Shown here piece after piece: positions 53,933 through 62,378 of a stretch of 64,000 nucleotides of DNA. Each line of letters begins with the position of its first letter. Positions within the stretch are counted from its first letter, which is position 1. Below the pieces are notes generated by a model that worked only from the letters and a program-made list of their open reading frames with translations, did no database searches and was not told the origin of the DNA. Origin of the DNA: Actinomadura rupiterrae (GTDB lineage: Bacteria; Actinomycetota; Actinomycetes; Streptosporangiales; Streptosporangiaceae); NCBI RefSeq assembly GCF_024172125.1, contig NZ_JAMZEA010000012.1, forward strand, positions 248,001 through 312,000, given 5' to 3'. The position numbers and the translations under genes are program-made.

Positions 53933-54796
53933 ATGCCTTCCTCTGCTTCTTCCTCAGCGCAAGCAGCGCGCCAGCGCCTGGCTGTGCAACTCCGCCAGCT
54001 GCGTGAGGACGCCGAATTGTCGGGCGTGGCCTTCGCGGCTCAGGCCGGGTGGCGGGACTCGACCAAGGTGTCCCAGATCGAGCGGGGCCTTCGTCCAGCG
54101 TCGGCAGCCGACGTCAGATTGTGGTGCAGGCTCTGCGGGGCCAGCGAGCAGCGGACGGAGGAGTTGCTGGCCGAACAGGCGGCGGTCGCCGGGATGTGGG
54201 TGAGCAACAAGCAGCTCCACCGGGGCGGTCTCAAGCGAGCTCAGGAATCGGTGCGGGACCGCTATGAGCGGCTCAAGCGGCTGCGGGTCTACCAGACGCG
54301 GGTGATCCCTGGACTACTGCAGACCGAGGCCTACACCACCGCGGCACTGACCGCGGCCCGCCGCAGGTTGAACGTCCAGGTCGACGACGTGGCCGCCGCC
54401 GTCGCCGAGCGGATGGATCGCCAGCAGGTGCTGCAGCGGCCCGATGCGCGGTTCCTGTTCGTACTAGAGGAGGATGTGCTATGGCATCGGCCCTACCCCC
54501 GCGAGGTCCACGCTGAGCAGTTGGAGCAGCTGCTGGCGCGGATGCGCCGGCCCTCGGTGAGCCTGGGCGTGATCCCCCGCACTATCGACCGGCAGCGGAC
54601 CCTTCCAGCCGAGTCATTCACCTTCTCCGACGGTGACCGGGTGACGGTGGAGTTGGTTTCAGGCTATCTGTCGGTCACCCATCCCGATGAGATCGCGCTG
54701 TACGAGGCTGCATGGGAGCGGCTGTTCGGCCTCGCTGTCCACGGCGATAGGGCTGTCACCCTGATCCGTCAGGCACTGGCCGGCCTCGACGGCTGA
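53933..54796 (+). CDS. XRE regulator with DUF5753-like domain (287 aa)
   Basis: XRE domain RLAVQLRQLREDAELSGVAF and QAGWRDSTKVSQIERGLRPA, followed by a DUF5753-like region (YQTRVIPGLLQTEAYTTAAL, RMDRQQVLQRPDARFLFVLE, RPSVSLGVIPR). The position divergent from the oxygenase operon makes it the probable pathway regulator. The ATG at 53933 has only a weak ribosome-binding site. It is followed by the DUF6879 fusion gene rather than a DUF397 gene. Confidence 0.85.
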   Translation: MPSSASSSAQAARQRLAVQLRQLREDAELSGVAFAAQAGWRDSTKVSQIERGLRPASAADVRLWCRLCGASEQRTEELLAEQAAVAGMWVSNKQLHRGGLKRAQESVRDRYERLKRLRVYQTRVIPGLLQTEAYTTAALTAARRRLNVQVDDVAAAVAERMDRQQVLQRPDARFLFVLEEDVLWHRPYPREVHAEQLEQLLARMRRPSVSLGVIPRTIDRQRTLPAESFTFSDGDRVTVELVSGYLSVTHPDEIALYEAAWERLFGLAVHGDRAVTLIRQALAGLDG

Positions 54797-54882
54797 GGCC
54801 GCCAAGTTCCTTGACGCGCTGGGGTGAGGCGGGTCAGGGTCGAGCCGATCCATGCCGCTCCAACATCTTGCGGAGGCATGCA

Positions 54883-55656
54883 GTGGAACCCGATTTCATC
54901 GGTGTGGACGACAAGACCCCCGACGAGGAATGCCCGACCGTGTACGTCGACCCGCTCACCGGGGACTTCTTCTTCCAGGGCAGGGTCGTCACCGACCCGG
55001 AAGTGCTGGCGATGATCTCCGCCCACGGGCCGATCGGCGCCGATGAGGCGGTGATCTGGCAGCCCGCCCGAATGCGGCCGTTCATCAACGAGGCCGTCAC
55101 CGGCTCCTACGAGCGAGGCCGCCAGGGCGCCGGCGCCCCGACGTTCAAGGAACTGCTCGCCAACACCAAACGCTCGGCCGTGCACCTGGAGATGCGTGAC
55201 AGCTACGACCGCACCCATGCGGCCTTCCAGGACTGGCTGTCGGGCGGCACCGGCACCTACGACCGCTCAGCCTGGACCGACCTGGTCTCCGAAGCCGTCG
55301 AACGCGGCGTGAAGATGCGCCGAGCCAGGGTGATCTCCGAGCCCGTCAGCGACTACATCGCCTGGGAACACATGCTCACCGACGGCAACATCAAGGCCGG
55401 GGAGGATGTGCGGTGGCTCCCGCGGAAGAACGCCTTCGACCTCCTCCTGCCCGGCGCTGACCTGTGGATGTTCGATCAGCGCCTTGTCCGCTTCCACCAC
55501 AACGCGGGAGACGGCAGCAGCCTGAAGCAGTACGAGTTCGTCAGCGACCCACGCCGGGTCATCCAGGTCGTGGCCGCCTTCGAGATGGTGTGGGAGCGGG
55601 CGATCCCGCACCAGGACTACCGCCTGCCCGACCCCCGCAGTGAGGGGTTCAAATAG
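54883..55656 (+). CDS. Fused small-partner/DUF6879 protein (257 aa)
   Basis: Residues 1-75 resemble the 74-aa protein at 12940-13164 (CPTVYVDPLTGDFFFQGRVV). Residues about 85-257 are DUF6879 (THAAFQDWLSGG, RRARVISEPVSDYIAWEHML, AGEDVRWLPR, LWMFDQRLVRFHHN, VAAFEMVWERAIPHQDYR). Fusion of two neighbours implies physical interaction. The GTG start is preceded by GGAGG. It lies 86 bases after the XRE gene, so XRE/DUF6879 replaces the XRE/DUF397 pairing seen elsewhere. Confidence 0.8.
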   Translation: MEPDFIGVDDKTPDEECPTVYVDPLTGDFFFQGRVVTDPEVLAMISAHGPIGADEAVIWQPARMRPFINEAVTGSYERGRQGAGAPTFKELLANTKRSAVHLEMRDSYDRTHAAFQDWLSGGTGTYDRSAWTDLVSEAVERGVKMRRARVISEPVSDYIAWEHMLTDGNIKAGEDVRWLPRKNAFDLLLPGADLWMFDQRLVRFHHNAGDGSSLKQYEFVSDPRRVIQVVAAFEMVWERAIPHQDYRLPDPRSEGFK

Positions 55657-55732
55657 GGTCAAAGACCTGTCTGGGCTCACCGGCCGCGGGCAATGGTCGT
55701 AGGCGTGATCTCTCCCTGCCCGAGGAGCCCAA

Positions 55733-55933
55733 GTGAACACCGCAGCGGCGATCCTCATCATTCTCGCCCTGGCAGTTGGCATACGGCTCGCCCGCGCACG
55801 CCGGTCATGGACGGACGTCGCAGCCGCCTTCGCCAACCTCAAGGACAAGTCTGAAGCTCGCCACAGGGAGACCATCGGCGCGATCTGGGCGGTCGTGGTC
55901 TTTGTCCTCGCCTTGTGGGCATCGGCCCGATAG
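55733..55933 (+). CDS. Small two-helix membrane protein (66 aa)
   Basis: Two hydrophobic segments (AAAILIILALAVGIRLA and IGAIWAVVVFVLALWASA) flank a charged middle. GTG start after GAGGAG. Unknown function; it is the last gene before the third att-like region. Confidence 0.65.
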   Translation: MNTAAAILIILALAVGIRLARARRSWTDVAAAFANLKDKSEARHRETIGAIWAVVVFVLALWASAR

Positions 55934-55954
55934 AGCCGCGATCAGGATGAGTCC

Positions 55955-56082
55955 AGCACGCGCCAGGTGTTCGAATCTTTATGGGCGCACCACGCCCTGG
56001 CCCTGCGAAACACCATCACGGTCAAGATCAAATCACGCCCACTGTGCCCTGCTTTGCTGCCGTGGTCGCTCGGTGGTCGCTC
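55955..56082 (+). repeat. Degenerate tRNA 3'-end-like sequence, candidate att site C
   Basis: GCCAGGTGTTCGAATCTTTA and TGGGCGCACCA keep the TTCGAAT T-loop and an acceptor-stem-like end with CCA. Further on come CCTGCGAAACACC and CCGTGGTCGCTCGGTGGTCG, which recur at sites A and B. The stem pairing is poor, so this is a decayed copy. It would mark the right end of the integrase-bearing element. Confidence 0.5.
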
Positions 56083-56217
56083 AGCGGACTTCCAACACCC
56101 CCGACCGCGCGGTTTGTGATCCACGCCGCCCCGTGCCGTACGCGCTCATAGGACCGCCCGACGGACCCGATGGGTCCCTGAGAAACCCACCCGTGCGTCC
56201 TGTCGCGTAGACGCACG

Positions 56218-56450
56218 TCAGCCTCGCCGGGACGGCGTCCGGCGGAGCCAACGGGTTGACGGGTGATCGGGCCACGCCGCGCACAGGCGCGGCGTGGTTA
56301 CACGATGATAATGATGGCCGCCCGGCCCGTCACGAGTCCGCGCCGCCACCCGGACTCCCGCGCCCTCGTCCACCACGTCCTCGATGACCAGCGTGGACAA
56401 TCACGAGGGCACCGCACCCACCAGCGCGTCGACCTCCAGTACCTTCCAGG
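56218..56450 (-). pseudogene. ISL3-type transposase N-terminal remnant
   Basis: The minus strand encodes WKVLEVDALVGAVPS, a stop, then LSTLVIEDVVDEGAGVRVAA and RTRDGP, the usual beginning of ISL3-family transposases before their zinc-binding motif. The zinc motif and catalytic domain are missing. Confidence 0.5.
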
Positions 56451-56835
56451 CTGACACGAAGCCACCCAGCGCCGCCACCGATTACGGGACAGAGCCGAAA
56501 ACTGTACAGTCCCGCAGCCATGCCACCTACTGGTCTGCGGGACGCCCTGCCCGGAAGTTGCGTCAACATCACCCAGACGCATCAGTCAGGGCGGTACCCA
56601 ACGCCAGCCTAGCGACGCAGAGCCTGGCCGACATCGGCCACCATGGCCCAACTGATCCAAGCAAGAGCCCTGAAATGCGGCAAACGCACACAAAACTGGC
56701 GAGGGCTGAGCGCACCCGAAGTACAGATAGCTTGTTAAGCAGGACAAACACCACCTTTAGACCAGCACAGCCTGGCACGTATGGATACCCGCAACTCACC
56801 GCGGACGTGCGGTGCCGGAAGTATGGTTGCAATCG
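56451..56835. other. Region upstream of the SMC operon
   Basis: No gene is supported. It is AT-richer than its surroundings from about 56680 to 56800 (ACAGATAGCTTGTTAAGCAG), the likely promoter area of the operon. Confidence 0.4.
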
Positions 56836-58134
56836 ATGTCAGCGCATCCTTCGTACGATCCAGCATCTGAGCAGATCGGTATCGACTTCTCCGCGGTCCA
56901 TGAGAGCGCCACGCTCCAGGAGCGCTTCAATCCGTTCGTCGCACCTGTAGCGGCTGACGCAGGCGCGGTTACGAGGGACCCTCTGGCTCTTGAGATTGCC
57001 CAGGCGGTGCATGCAGCATTCGGCGATCTCGACATCGGTGACGGTCTGACACGCGGCGAGTTGATCGCGGCCTGCATACCGCGGTTCTCCACCGACGACG
57101 TTGCCAGCAGAATCAACGTGTTCATCGCGAACGACATGCTGCTGTCGAACGATGGTCCCGACCGTCCGCACCAGATGCGCTACCGCATCAACGACATGAG
57201 TGCGGTTGCTCTCCTTGTCTTCAGCAGACTCGACCGCGAGGGTGGAGTCCAAGAGATCGCACTCCTACTCAGCCGCACCGCCCGCGAGGTCGAAGATGGG
57301 CTGCTGCATGAAGCGGAGGTCGGCGAGCGGATCACTCAGGCACGGCATGCGTTAGCAATCAGTACCGCCAATCTGCTGCGCCTGGTTCGCGGTCGGACTA
57401 TCGAGGAACTCCTCAACGAACGAAGGAGCCAAAGATCGGCCACCGCCCTGCTCGCCGAGGCAAGGTCCCTGGTCACCATCGTTACGGAACGGTTCCACTC
57501 ACTGATGGGCGCAGGGCAGAGGCTAATCAGGGCAGCTTTGCGTTATTGCGAGGCAGTCGGCGAACTATGGGACCGTTTGGTGGACCTCGCCGGGACGCGG
57601 AGGGACTTCTCGATGCTGTCGCCCGAGCAGTACCGGACGGCAGCACAGAGGTCGAGCATCGACCGGCTGTCCGAAGTGTTCTCCAGGACGGTTTTCGATC
57701 CTCCAAGCCTGGCCACGAACGCGGAGCGTCTGATCGACGCCGTCGATGAATACCGGCCAAGATCTCCCCGGCGGCGACCGCCGCCTTCCTCGGCTGTTTC
57801 GTCCAGCCGCGACCCGATTGGCGAGGCACAGCAGCGCTCAGATCGAGCCCGCGAGCGCCGGATCGCCACCATCGAGATTTCGCTCCAGGGGCAGGACGCA
57901 GCCGATCTCACCAGCGTGATCAGGGCGGCGGGCTGGCCCGGAGCAGCCAAGATCGTCGTCGATGTACTGCTGGCCTCTGCGGCACCCGCTGTTCCCCTGA
58001 CCGCGACACTCTCAACGGCGATCCTGACCGACCTAGCCGGTGAGGTCACCTTTGTCACCCCGATCCAGGTGCGCCGCGTCCACCCTCAACCTTCCTCCCG
58101 GGATATGACCACCACAGACAATGCTGGAAGATGA
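56836..58134 (+). CDS. jetA: JetA-like (kleisin) subunit of a Wadjet-type system (432 aa)
   Basis: First gene of the SMC operon. The N-terminus has a winged-helix look (GLTRGELIAACIPRFSTDDV, ASRINVFIANDMLLSND), and a long helical middle (EVEDGLLHEAEVGERITQAR) resembles kleisin-type linkers that join SMC heads and KITE dimers. Length and position fit JetA; direct similarity to described JetA types is not obvious to me. The start is uncertain: ATG at 56836, or GTG at 56812. The stop overlaps the next gene by 14 bases. Confidence 0.65.
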   Translation: MSAHPSYDPASEQIGIDFSAVHESATLQERFNPFVAPVAADAGAVTRDPLALEIAQAVHAAFGDLDIGDGLTRGELIAACIPRFSTDDVASRINVFIANDMLLSNDGPDRPHQMRYRINDMSAVALLVFSRLDREGGVQEIALLLSRTAREVEDGLLHEAEVGERITQARHALAISTANLLRLVRGRTIEELLNERRSQRSATALLAEARSLVTIVTERFHSLMGAGQRLIRAALRYCEAVGELWDRLVDLAGTRRDFSMLSPEQYRTAAQRSSIDRLSEVFSRTVFDPPSLATNAERLIDAVDEYRPRSPRRRPPPSSAVSSSRDPIGEAQQRSDRARERRIATIEISLQGQDAADLTSVIRAAGWPGAAKIVVDVLLASAAPAVPLTATLSTAILTDLAGEVTFVTPIQVRRVHPQPSSRDMTTTDNAGR

Positions 58135-58678
58135 CTCTGCATACTTGCTCGCCAAGCTGCGCGCCACGAGGACACAACCGTTCCCTAGAAGCGCACGTGA
58201 CCTAGTTGATCTCAAGGTCGCGGCCCAACGTGTCGGCCAGACGCTCACAGAGGTACACGACAGGCACGGTGCCCGCGCACTAACGGCCTCTTGGCCGGCT
58301 GCGTCAGATCTCCTCGGACAGGAGGCTCACGAATCTTACTTCCGTCTGCCGACGTCAAGCCTCCTGTTCGTCCTTTCCGCGTGTATCCGATGGTGCTGGC
58401 CCGACCCAAACCAAACGCTTTACCCAGGCGTCCCCGTCTCTGAGGCGGAGATCCTCGACTCGCTGCAGGCGTTCTCCTCCAGCATTGAAGGTGCTAGCCA
58501 TCGAATGCGAGGTTCTCACCGCGCCGCACTGCGCAGGCTCATCGCCTGCGGAGTTCTCTCTCAATCTGAGAGCGGCAGCGTGATCAGGCTGGGGCCGGCC
58601 ATCGCGCTGTGGTCTGATGACGAGGTGGCCGCGCTACGCGCGGAATACCATCGGCTGCCAGGTCCGGAGACCTCCTAA
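58121..58678 (+). CDS. jetB: JetB-like (KITE) subunit, first of two (185 aa)
   Basis: Small winged-helix protein of MukE/KITE appearance: a helical N-terminus (RSARDLVDLKVAAQRVGQTL), LPTSSLLFVLSACIRW, and a C-terminal wing (HRAALRRLIACGVLSQSESG, VIRLGPAIALWSDDEVAALR). KITE proteins bind the kleisin and regulate SMC loading. The gene overlaps both neighbours (ATG inside the 3' end of the first gene, and a TAATG junction with the next). Confidence 0.65.
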   Translation: MLEDDSAYLLAKLRATRTQPFPRSARDLVDLKVAAQRVGQTLTEVHDRHGARALTASWPAASDLLGQEAHESYFRLPTSSLLFVLSACIRWCWPDPNQTLYPGVPVSEAEILDSLQAFSSSIEGASHRMRGSHRAALRRLIACGVLSQSESGSVIRLGPAIALWSDDEVAALRAEYHRLPGPETS

Positions 58679-59310
58679 TGCTGCCGTCTCTGGCCGCTCT
58701 TTCGGAACAGCGCCGGGCCCAGGTCTACTCGGCCGTCGCGGCACTCGATTGCGCCCGGAGCCCAGTACCAGCCCACCTCTTCGCTGCTTTGGCGGAACCC
58801 GCCCTCCGCCGCGTGGTCGAGGAAGTCCTGGCTGCCTCCGGCCGGGTCCTGATCATCTGTCCGAATGGCATGATTTCTGGCTATGGCGACGACATTGCCG
58901 CGCGGCTCGCCGACGACGGCTTCGGCATCCTGCCTGAGGTCGACCGCGCTGTCCTCGCCCTGATATTGATCTTCAGTGTGGCCATTCCACGCGCCGAGGG
59001 CGAACTGCCCGCTGAAGCCCCGTGGACGAAGGGTCGCCCGGTCCCCAACGAACAGTTCCGGGGGTGCTCCGTACCGCCCGGGCAGGTGGAGCAATCCCTC
59101 CGGCGGCTAGCAGACGCTGATCTCGTACGCCGAGTGCCCGGCAAGGGTCTGGTCCCCGGTGCTCAGTTCCACCGACTAACCAAGCATGCGACCACCTTCC
59201 TGTTCGAGCAACTCGTCCTGCTCGCCGACCCGCATGGGTCGCTGGCCGACTCGATCAGGCGCCGCCGCGCCCATCAACACCATCGGACGAATCCGGAGAC
59301 CTCGCCGTGA
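58678..59310 (+). CDS. JetB-like (KITE) subunit, second of two (210 aa)
   Basis: Another small protein with a winged-helix C-terminal part (PPGQVEQSLRRLADADLVRR, LVPGAQFHRLTKHATTFLFE). The N-terminal half is helical. It sits between jetB-like and jetC-like genes with overlapping start and stop codons. Described Wadjet operons have one JetB, so this extra subunit is unusual; it may form a KITE heterodimer. It is not obviously related to the 185-aa protein beyond fold type. Confidence 0.6.
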   Translation: MLPSLAALSEQRRAQVYSAVAALDCARSPVPAHLFAALAEPALRRVVEEVLAASGRVLIICPNGMISGYGDDIAARLADDGFGILPEVDRAVLALILIFSVAIPRAEGELPAEAPWTKGRPVPNEQFRGCSVPPGQVEQSLRRLADADLVRRVPGKGLVPGAQFHRLTKHATTFLFEQLVLLADPHGSLADSIRRRRAHQHHRTNPETSP

Positions 59311-62300
59311 CCGCACCCACAAACTCGCAAGAGACCTTGGCTCGCGGCGTGGTAGGCGCCCGACACTTGGTCGGCGTCCAAACCTTCGACATTGCCCGGC
59401 TCACCAACCACGCCGTTCCTCTGATCCCCGGTGCCTTTGTCGCGGTTTCTGGCGTAGGCCCTCAGGGTGACTCCAACGGGTCGGGAAAAACCAGTTTCCT
59501 TGCCGCTGTATCCGTCCTCCTTGCTGATCCACAGTGGCGGCTGTCGATCAACGGCGGACGATTCGCCGCGAATCTGCTGTTCAAACCGGACGCCGCCGGT
59601 CTCGATCCCGCCCAGCGGTTCACCCCAGCACCCTACGGCTACATTGTCGGCGTGTTCGCGCAGGCAGCCGATCCCGGCCATGGCCCGGTGACTGTCTGGA
59701 TCCGTGTCTCGGCGAGCACCCCCTTCGTCGAGGCACGCTGGTCACCTGGACTGCAAGTCGCCGATGCGGACAACGAGGCAGAACGGATTCTGCAAGCCGA
59801 CGGGCTCTGGCAGCAATGTGTGCCCAAGAAGCCAATCTCTGCTCGGAGGATGGCCGAAGTTCTGTACGGCGACGCACCCCGTTGTCTCACCTACTTGGAC
59901 ACCCAGATGAGGCCGCGTGTCCCATCGCTCCTCAGTCAACAGATGACCGAGATGGATCCCGAGACTATCGGCGACTCCTTGATTGCGCTTGCTGGCCTGG
60001 ATACAGATATTGCTAGCGAGACCACTCAGCGCGGGAAGTTCCTTGAGCATGAGGGCGAACTCGCCACCGCGATAGCGAACGATTCCGCTGCCCATGCCGA
60101 GGAGGAAGCCGACCTAGCCGGGGTCGCCGCACGTCTCACAGCGCGGAAGGCCATCGAGCAGGCGCGAGGGTTCTGGCGACGCTACCTCGCCTGTAGGCTC
60201 CACCGGGCCTACGACGAGGACCGGGAGCTCGAGGGAAGCGCTGGGGAGATCCGGCAACTCGTCGTCGATGCCGAAGCTCGGCGCGACGAACTCAGCGCCC
60301 GACTAGCCGAGCTGCGGGTGCCGAAACGTCTGATCGAAACCGAGAAGCAGAAGCGCCGCGAACGGGATCAACTGAGGACATCGCTCGACAGCGTCCGTTC
60401 TGAGCGAGCGACCGTCACCGCACGCCAGGCTCAGTTGGCGACGGAACTCCCGGCACTACGCTCGCTGGCAAAGAGCTGGTCTGGCGACAGTGTCGACATC
60501 GCCCAACAGACGGTCACGGAACGGCGCCACGACTTAGCTCACGCCAAGGTATTGGTTGAGCAGTCCACCATCTCAGTCGAAGAGGCCGAGAGTGATCTAC
60601 GCCTCACCGAGGCCGGTCTGTCCGGAAGGTCAGGAGAGACGATCCGGCTCCTGGACGAAATCGGCATTGAAGGCATCGGGGTTCTCGACATTGTCGAGCC
60701 GGATCCGGATTCCCGTGATGCCTGGGAAGCCCGATTGTGGCCCTGGCGTGACGCTGTCGCTGTGCCCGAGGAACGCCTAGCGGAGGCCGGTGACCATCTC
60801 GCGTTCCGGCTACCGGGAGCTCAGCTCGTCGGTGTGCCATCGGATCCGCGGGGTGGTCCGCTCGCCAGCCGCGGGCAGGAGTCAGTCACCGACTTCCTCG
60901 CCAGACTCAGCCAACAAACGGACACGCATCCAGGCGGTGTCGCCTTCCCCGATCTGAACGCGTTCGTCGTCACTGGTTTCGATCCACCGGTAGCGGGTCG
61001 AGACAGCCGCGTCAGGGCGGCTCGAGACCAGCTATCTCAGGTTCGTGAGCTTCTGAAGGATGCCCAGCGAGCCGTCCTTGTCGAAGAAAGCCGCCTCAAG
61101 CTAGCTGAATCAAACCTGCAGACCGCTCACGCTGCTGCGCGTCTTGCGGAGGTTTCCGCTGAGGAAAAGGAGTTGGACGAGAAGCTGATCGATATCGACG
61201 GCCGGTTGCGCACTTTTTCCGAGCGGCAGGTACCGGTGGAACTAGCCTGGGAGGAGGCTCAGTTTGCCGTTAAGTCGATCCAGACCAGCATCGACACCAC
61301 CCAGGTGCTCCTCGATACAGCACAGGGAGACGTCGCCCGCCAGAGTGCGGCGCGCGAGAAGGTTCGCAAACAGCGCGACGCTCTGGCGGTCACCACCTGG
61401 CTCCAACTCTGGGGCGAAGGCGTCGATGCTGCAGCCGAGATGGCGTCGGCCGAGTCGGCTGTGGCCAGAGGCCGTCCTGAAAGTCTGAAACGCCGTAGCT
61501 CTGAACTCCTTAAGGAGGCGCTGCGAACCTTCGGCGTCGAGACAGATCACATCGATGAAGGCCTACCCTCGGATCTCCAAGAGGCGGCAACTCTCAGAGA
61601 ACGTTTCTCCGATGAGACGGATTCCCACGGGCCCGCCGTCATCTTCGACGACGTGAGCGCGCCCCTCCTCAGCAGGATTGCCGGCGCCTCGGACAACGAC
61701 CGGGTAATCACAACACGCGTCGCCGAGCAACGCCAGATCCGCGAGAACGTCATCGCCGAACTCAGGGCCGAAGCCGAGGCGAGCGCGGAAGTATTGCAAG
61801 GCCTACAGGAGATGCTGGAGCGCCACATCGAGGGAATTTTCAGCCTAATCAGCGAGGCATACCACCGCCTCGACGTCCATCGCGGCGGTTACGGTGCCGT
61901 CCTCGACTTCATCAGCGTTCGCCCCGAAGGCGCCGGCGAATGGCGGTGGCGCGTGACGCCGCGCTGGCGCCGATCCCGCACGGGCACACCGATCTCCTAT
62001 CAAGAGACAGCCAACGGCGCACAGGTGAAGGTCCAGGCGATCCAGTTGGTCCTCGCCGCGATGCTCGCCGACAGCGAGCCCCGCGGACGCGTGCTGGTCC
62101 TCGACGAACTCGGCAACAGTCTCGGTGAGGTGAACCGGCGCGACACCTTGGCGGCACTCGGGAAGGTCGCCGACGAGCAGCAGGTAACGATACTCGGCAC
62201 TTGCCAGGACAGCGTCCTAGTCGACGCCGCCGACTACTGTGGCGAGCTTCTCTGGTTTGAACACACGACCACTTCGGAGCCCTACAACCAGCCCACGCGC

Positions 62301-62378
62301 GCCTGGGGCTTCGATGAAAATCGCGCCCGCGCCGCTCTCGGCGCAGATTGGATCAAGCATGGACGGCCGCCTATCTGA
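59307..62378 (+). CDS. jetC: JetC-like SMC ATPase (1023 aa)
   Basis: SMC/MukB-like ATPase. Walker A GPQGDSNGSGKTS (51-63, Lys 61); a long coiled coil from about 270 to 830 with a hinge-like interruption near 450-570 (LDEIGIEGIGVLDIVEPDPD to RLSQQTDTHPGGVAFPDLNA); signature-like ETANGAQVKVQAIQL; Walker B VLVLDELGNSL with Asp 933 and Glu 934. In Wadjet this motor extrudes DNA loops and directs JetD to circular plasmid DNA. GTGA overlap with the previous gene. Confidence 0.88.
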   Translation: MTAPTNSQETLARGVVGARHLVGVQTFDIARLTNHAVPLIPGAFVAVSGVGPQGDSNGSGKTSFLAAVSVLLADPQWRLSINGGRFAANLLFKPDAAGLDPAQRFTPAPYGYIVGVFAQAADPGHGPVTVWIRVSASTPFVEARWSPGLQVADADNEAERILQADGLWQQCVPKKPISARRMAEVLYGDAPRCLTYLDTQMRPRVPSLLSQQMTEMDPETIGDSLIALAGLDTDIASETTQRGKFLEHEGELATAIANDSAAHAEEEADLAGVAARLTARKAIEQARGFWRRYLACRLHRAYDEDRELEGSAGEIRQLVVDAEARRDELSARLAELRVPKRLIETEKQKRRERDQLRTSLDSVRSERATVTARQAQLATELPALRSLAKSWSGDSVDIAQQTVTERRHDLAHAKVLVEQSTISVEEAESDLRLTEAGLSGRSGETIRLLDEIGIEGIGVLDIVEPDPDSRDAWEARLWPWRDAVAVPEERLAEAGDHLAFRLPGAQLVGVPSDPRGGPLASRGQESVTDFLARLSQQTDTHPGGVAFPDLNAFVVTGFDPPVAGRDSRVRAARDQLSQVRELLKDAQRAVLVEESRLKLAESNLQTAHAAARLAEVSAEEKELDEKLIDIDGRLRTFSERQVPVELAWEEAQFAVKSIQTSIDTTQVLLDTAQGDVARQSAAREKVRKQRDALAVTTWLQLWGEGVDAAAEMASAESAVARGRPESLKRRSSELLKEALRTFGVETDHIDEGLPSDLQEAATLRERFSDETDSHGPAVIFDDVSAPLLSRIAGASDNDRVITTRVAEQRQIRENVIAELRAEAEASAEVLQGLQEMLERHIEGIFSLISEAYHRLDVHRGGYGAVLDFISVRPEGAGEWRWRVTPRWRRSRTGTPISYQETANGAQVKVQAIQLVLAAMLADSEPRGRVLVLDELGNSLGEVNRRDTLAALGKVADEQQVTILGTCQDSVLVDAADYCGELLWFEHTTTSEPYNQPTRAWGFDENRARAALGADWIKHGRPPI

